64,000 nucleotides of DNA from Acidovorax sp. NB1 (GTDB taxonomy: Bacteria; Pseudomonadota; Gammaproteobacteria; Burkholderiales; Burkholderiaceae_C), in the NCBI RefSeq assembly GCF_005405905.1, contig NZ_BJHU01000049.1:1-64000 (forward strand), read 5' to 3'. The notes under the pieces are model-generated. The model had not been told where the DNA came from, searched no databases, and worked only from the letters and a program-made list of their open reading frames with translations. Position numbers and translations under genes: made by a program. This document shows, in pieces, positions 61,956 through 64,000 of this stretch. Numbering within the stretch: position 1 is the stretch's first letter; every line of letters begins with the position of its first letter.

Positions 61956-63938
61956 ATGGCAGGCACGCAAGCACCGGTCACACAAGACGCCTGGCGCGCC
62001 TGGGCGCTGCGGCTGCTGTGGGCGCTGGGTTTGCTCGCCTTGCTGCAGGCGCTGCCGGTCTGGGCGCCACTGCAGCGGCTGGAGTACGACCTGCTGGCCA
62101 GCCTCACGGCCCCGGTGCGGCCCGACGTGGGGGTGCTGGTGGTGGGGCTCGACGAACCCAGCTTGGCGGCGCTGAACCTCAGCCCGCCCCTGCCGCGCCG
62201 CCTGCATGCGCAACTGGTAGACGCCCTATCGGCCGCAGGCGCCGCCGCGCTGGGCATCGACATGCTGTTTGCCGCACCCCAGTCGCCCGAGGACGACGCG
62301 GCGCTCGCGACGGCGCTGCAGGGGCGTTTGCCCGTGGTGCTGGCCACGGCCGAGGTGGTGGTGCCCAGCTCGCAGGTGGCGCAATACCGGCAAACGGTCC
62401 CCTCCGTCTTCCCCACCGCCCGCCAGGGCAGTGTGGCCGTGGAGCCAGACACTGATGGCGTGCTGCGCCGCGCCCCGGTGCACGACACGGCGCTGTGGCG
62501 CGTGCTGGCCCAGGCCGCAGGGCGTGTGTTTTCCCCGCCGCCCGAGGGCGCGCTGCTGCGCTACTACGCGCCCGAGCTGCCCCTGCCTTATGCCCACTAC
62601 ACCCAGGCGCTGGAGCCCGCGCGCATGCTGGCGCCGGGCGCTCTGCAAGGCAGGGTGCTGCTGCTGGGGCAGAACACGCCGGTGGATGGCGTGGACCAGT
62701 TCGCCACCCCCTTGCAGGTGCTGGGTATGGGCACCCAGTCTGGCGTGTTGGTGCATGCCACGGCGCTGATCAACGGGCTGGCGGGCGACTGGATCCGGCC
62801 CGCGCACCCCTTGGGGCCGTTCTTGCAGGCCGCGCTGGCTGTGGGCGCGGTGGCAGCGCTCACGCGCCGCTGGCGGGGCGCGCGCGCCGCGTGGCTCAGC
62901 GCGGTGCTGGCGCTGCTGGCCGTGGCGGCCGGATGGTGGGCGCTGGTGGCGGGCCTGTGGTGGAGCGCATTGCCCACGCTGGCGGGCCTGGCGCTGCATT
63001 TCAACGTGGGCGCGGCCGACAGCTACTGGCGCGAACACCGCCGCCGCGAGCAGCTGCGCGCAGACTTTGCCCGCTATGTGCCGCCTGCCGTGGTCGATGC
63101 GCTGGTGGCCGAAGGCGCGGCCCCGGCCCTGCAGGGCGAGCGCCGGGTGCTGACCTTGCTCTTTTCCGACCTGGCCGGTTTCACGGCCGCCAGCGAACGC
63201 CTGCCACCCGAGGCCGTAGCCCAGGCCCTCAATGCTTATTTCTCGCGCATGACCCATACCGTGCACCAGCATGGCGGCACGCTCGACAAGTTCATTGGTG
63301 ACGCCGTCATGGCCTTCTGGAATGCGCCCTTGCCCGAGCCCGCCCATGCAGCGCGTGCGCTGGCCTGTGCCCAGGCCATGCAGGCCGAGATGGTGGCCCT
63401 GCGCGCGCAATGGGCGGGCACACCGTTTGCACAGGTGCAGCTGCGCATCGGCCTGCACACGGGCGAGGCGGCGGTGGGGCATCTGGGCTCGCACGAGCGT
63501 TTTACCTACACCGCCGTGGGCGATGCGGTGAATACCGCCGCGCGGCTCGAAGGGGCCAACAAGGCCTTTGGCACCGGCATCCTGCTCTCGGGCGCCACGC
63601 GCGCGGCCCTGCCCGCCGGGGCCCCTGAGCACGCGCACCTGCTTTGGCTCGATACCGTGGTGCTGGCTGGGCGCAGCGCGGGGCTGGACGTGTACACCCC
63701 CTGCGACGACGCCACGCTGGTGGCCGCCAGCCAGGCGCTGCACCACCACCTGCAAGCGGCCGATTGGGCGGCAGCCCTGGCCTGCTGCGCCGAATGGCAG
63801 ACCCGCGCACAGCACCATGCGCCGCAGTGGGCGCTGCACGCCGATCAGCTCCAGGCCCGGGTGTTGGCCCTGGCCCGCACTGCAGCGCAGGCCCCGGCCG
63901 AGCCGCCGTCCTTTGGCGCCCGTGCCCTCGACAAATAG
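61956..63938 (+). CDS. CHASE2-domain class III adenylate cyclase
   Basis: A 660-residue membrane cyclase. A helix (about 17-34) precedes a CHASE2 domain (about 40-280: PDVGVLVVGLDEPSLAAL, LQGRVLLLGQNTPVDGVD), then three helices (about 288-350) and a catalytic domain (about 395-575). Metal ligands are D405 in LFSDLAGFT and D449 in FIGDAVMAF; K445 and D523 are the adenine-selecting residues, with N526 and R530 as transition-state residues, so ATP and not GTP is the predicted substrate. It is divergent from the FGE/lipoprotein genes. Confidence 0.92.
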   Translation: MAGTQAPVTQDAWRAWALRLLWALGLLALLQALPVWAPLQRLEYDLLASLTAPVRPDVGVLVVGLDEPSLAALNLSPPLPRRLHAQLVDALSAAGAAALGIDMLFAAPQSPEDDAALATALQGRLPVVLATAEVVVPSSQVAQYRQTVPSVFPTARQGSVAVEPDTDGVLRRAPVHDTALWRVLAQAAGRVFSPPPEGALLRYYAPELPLPYAHYTQALEPARMLAPGALQGRVLLLGQNTPVDGVDQFATPLQVLGMGTQSGVLVHATALINGLAGDWIRPAHPLGPFLQAALAVGAVAALTRRWRGARAAWLSAVLALLAVAAGWWALVAGLWWSALPTLAGLALHFNVGAADSYWREHRRREQLRADFARYVPPAVVDALVAEGAAPALQGERRVLTLLFSDLAGFTAASERLPPEAVAQALNAYFSRMTHTVHQHGGTLDKFIGDAVMAFWNAPLPEPAHAARALACAQAMQAEMVALRAQWAGTPFAQVQLRIGLHTGEAAVGHLGSHERFTYTAVGDAVNTAARLEGANKAFGTGILLSGATRAALPAGAPEHAHLLWLDTVVLAGRSAGLDVYTPCDDATLVAASQALHHHLQAADWAAALACCAEWQTRAQHHAPQWALHADQLQARVLALARTAAQAPAEPPSFGARALDK

Positions 63939-63950
63939 ACCCGACCCCCG

Positions 63951-64000
63951 ATGAAAGGCCACCCCATGCCATCCCATCGCCGCTTCCTCTTCTGGTGGAC
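63951..64000 (+). CDS. start of a gene cut by the window end
   Basis: An ATG lies 12 bp after the cyclase stop and opens MKGHP; a second ATG at 63966 gives MPSHRRFLFWW, basic then hydrophobic, as in a signal peptide. Only about 16 codons are visible. It is probably co-transcribed with the cyclase. No family can be assigned. Confidence 0.45.
   Translation, partial: MKGHPMPSHRRFLFWW

Overview
The window is about 66% G+C chromosomal DNA of a betaproteobacterium, most likely of the family Comamonadaceae (Acidovorax/Comamonas/Hydrogenophaga-like). The evidence is the codon usage, a DUF4148 exported protein, DUF3305/DUF3306 proteins in a formate dehydrogenase locus, and a dispersed ~60-bp repeat built around TTGATAGCT-27 nt-GGCCATTTT that I associate from memory with this family. 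No rRNA, IS element, prophage or CRISPR array is visible. There is one tRNA gene, tRNA-Ser(CGA). Genes are densely packed and often overlap by 4 bp.

Layout. 0-4 kb: the 3' half of an RND efflux permease, an SDR oxidoreductase, a PaaI-type thioesterase and a Crp/Fnr regulator. 4-8.6 kb: a DUF4148 protein, a MipA/OmpV porin divergent from a QseBC-like two-component system, and a DUF2306 membrane protein. 8.6-15.2 kb: metG, an SMP-30-like protein, a patatin lipase, a membrane-anchored Mrr-like protein and apbC. 15.2-32.1 kb: the formate oxidation region. It holds a LysR regulator, an NAD-type formate dehydrogenase with fused gamma-beta chain (fdsGB) plus fdsA, then DUF3305, DUF3306, a multi-cluster ferredoxin, a TorD-like chaperone, a small Tat protein, a periplasmic Tat-exported formate dehydrogenase (alpha, beta, lipoprotein, cytochrome b gamma), a small exported protein and fdhD. 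32.3-41.5 kb: a membrane C13 (legumain-like) peptidase, an orphan FtsX-type permease, a group 2 truncated haemoglobin, several small or unknown proteins, RidA, and a CpdB-like nucleotidase lipoprotein. 41.6-49 kb: smr, radC, slpA, ispH, a CBS protein, a threonine dehydratase-like enzyme, an AT-rich lipoprotein gene that looks foreign, and serS. 49-55.3 kb: a LysR regulator divergent from an FMN-dependent alpha-hydroxy-acid oxidase, tRNA-Ser, a diguanylate cyclase, and selD-mnmH. 55.3-64 kb: a signalling block with a CHASE2 histidine kinase, a LysM-FecR exported protein, a response regulator, two lipoproteins (one with an FGE-sulfatase fold) and a CHASE2 adenylate cyclase. The last gene is cut by the window end.

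How the parts fit. Both formate dehydrogenases carry Cys, not selenocysteine, at the molybdenum or tungsten ligand, so the selD-mnmH pair need only serve tRNA 2-selenouridine here. The soluble enzyme would make NADH from formate and the periplasmic enzyme would feed quinone; fdhD would sulfurate the cofactor of both. The 55-64 kb block joins two CHASE2 sensors with different outputs (phosphorelay and cAMP) around periplasmic envelope proteins. I consider it, together with the dispersed repeat that sits inside three coding regions and abuts two terminators, the most interesting material in the window.
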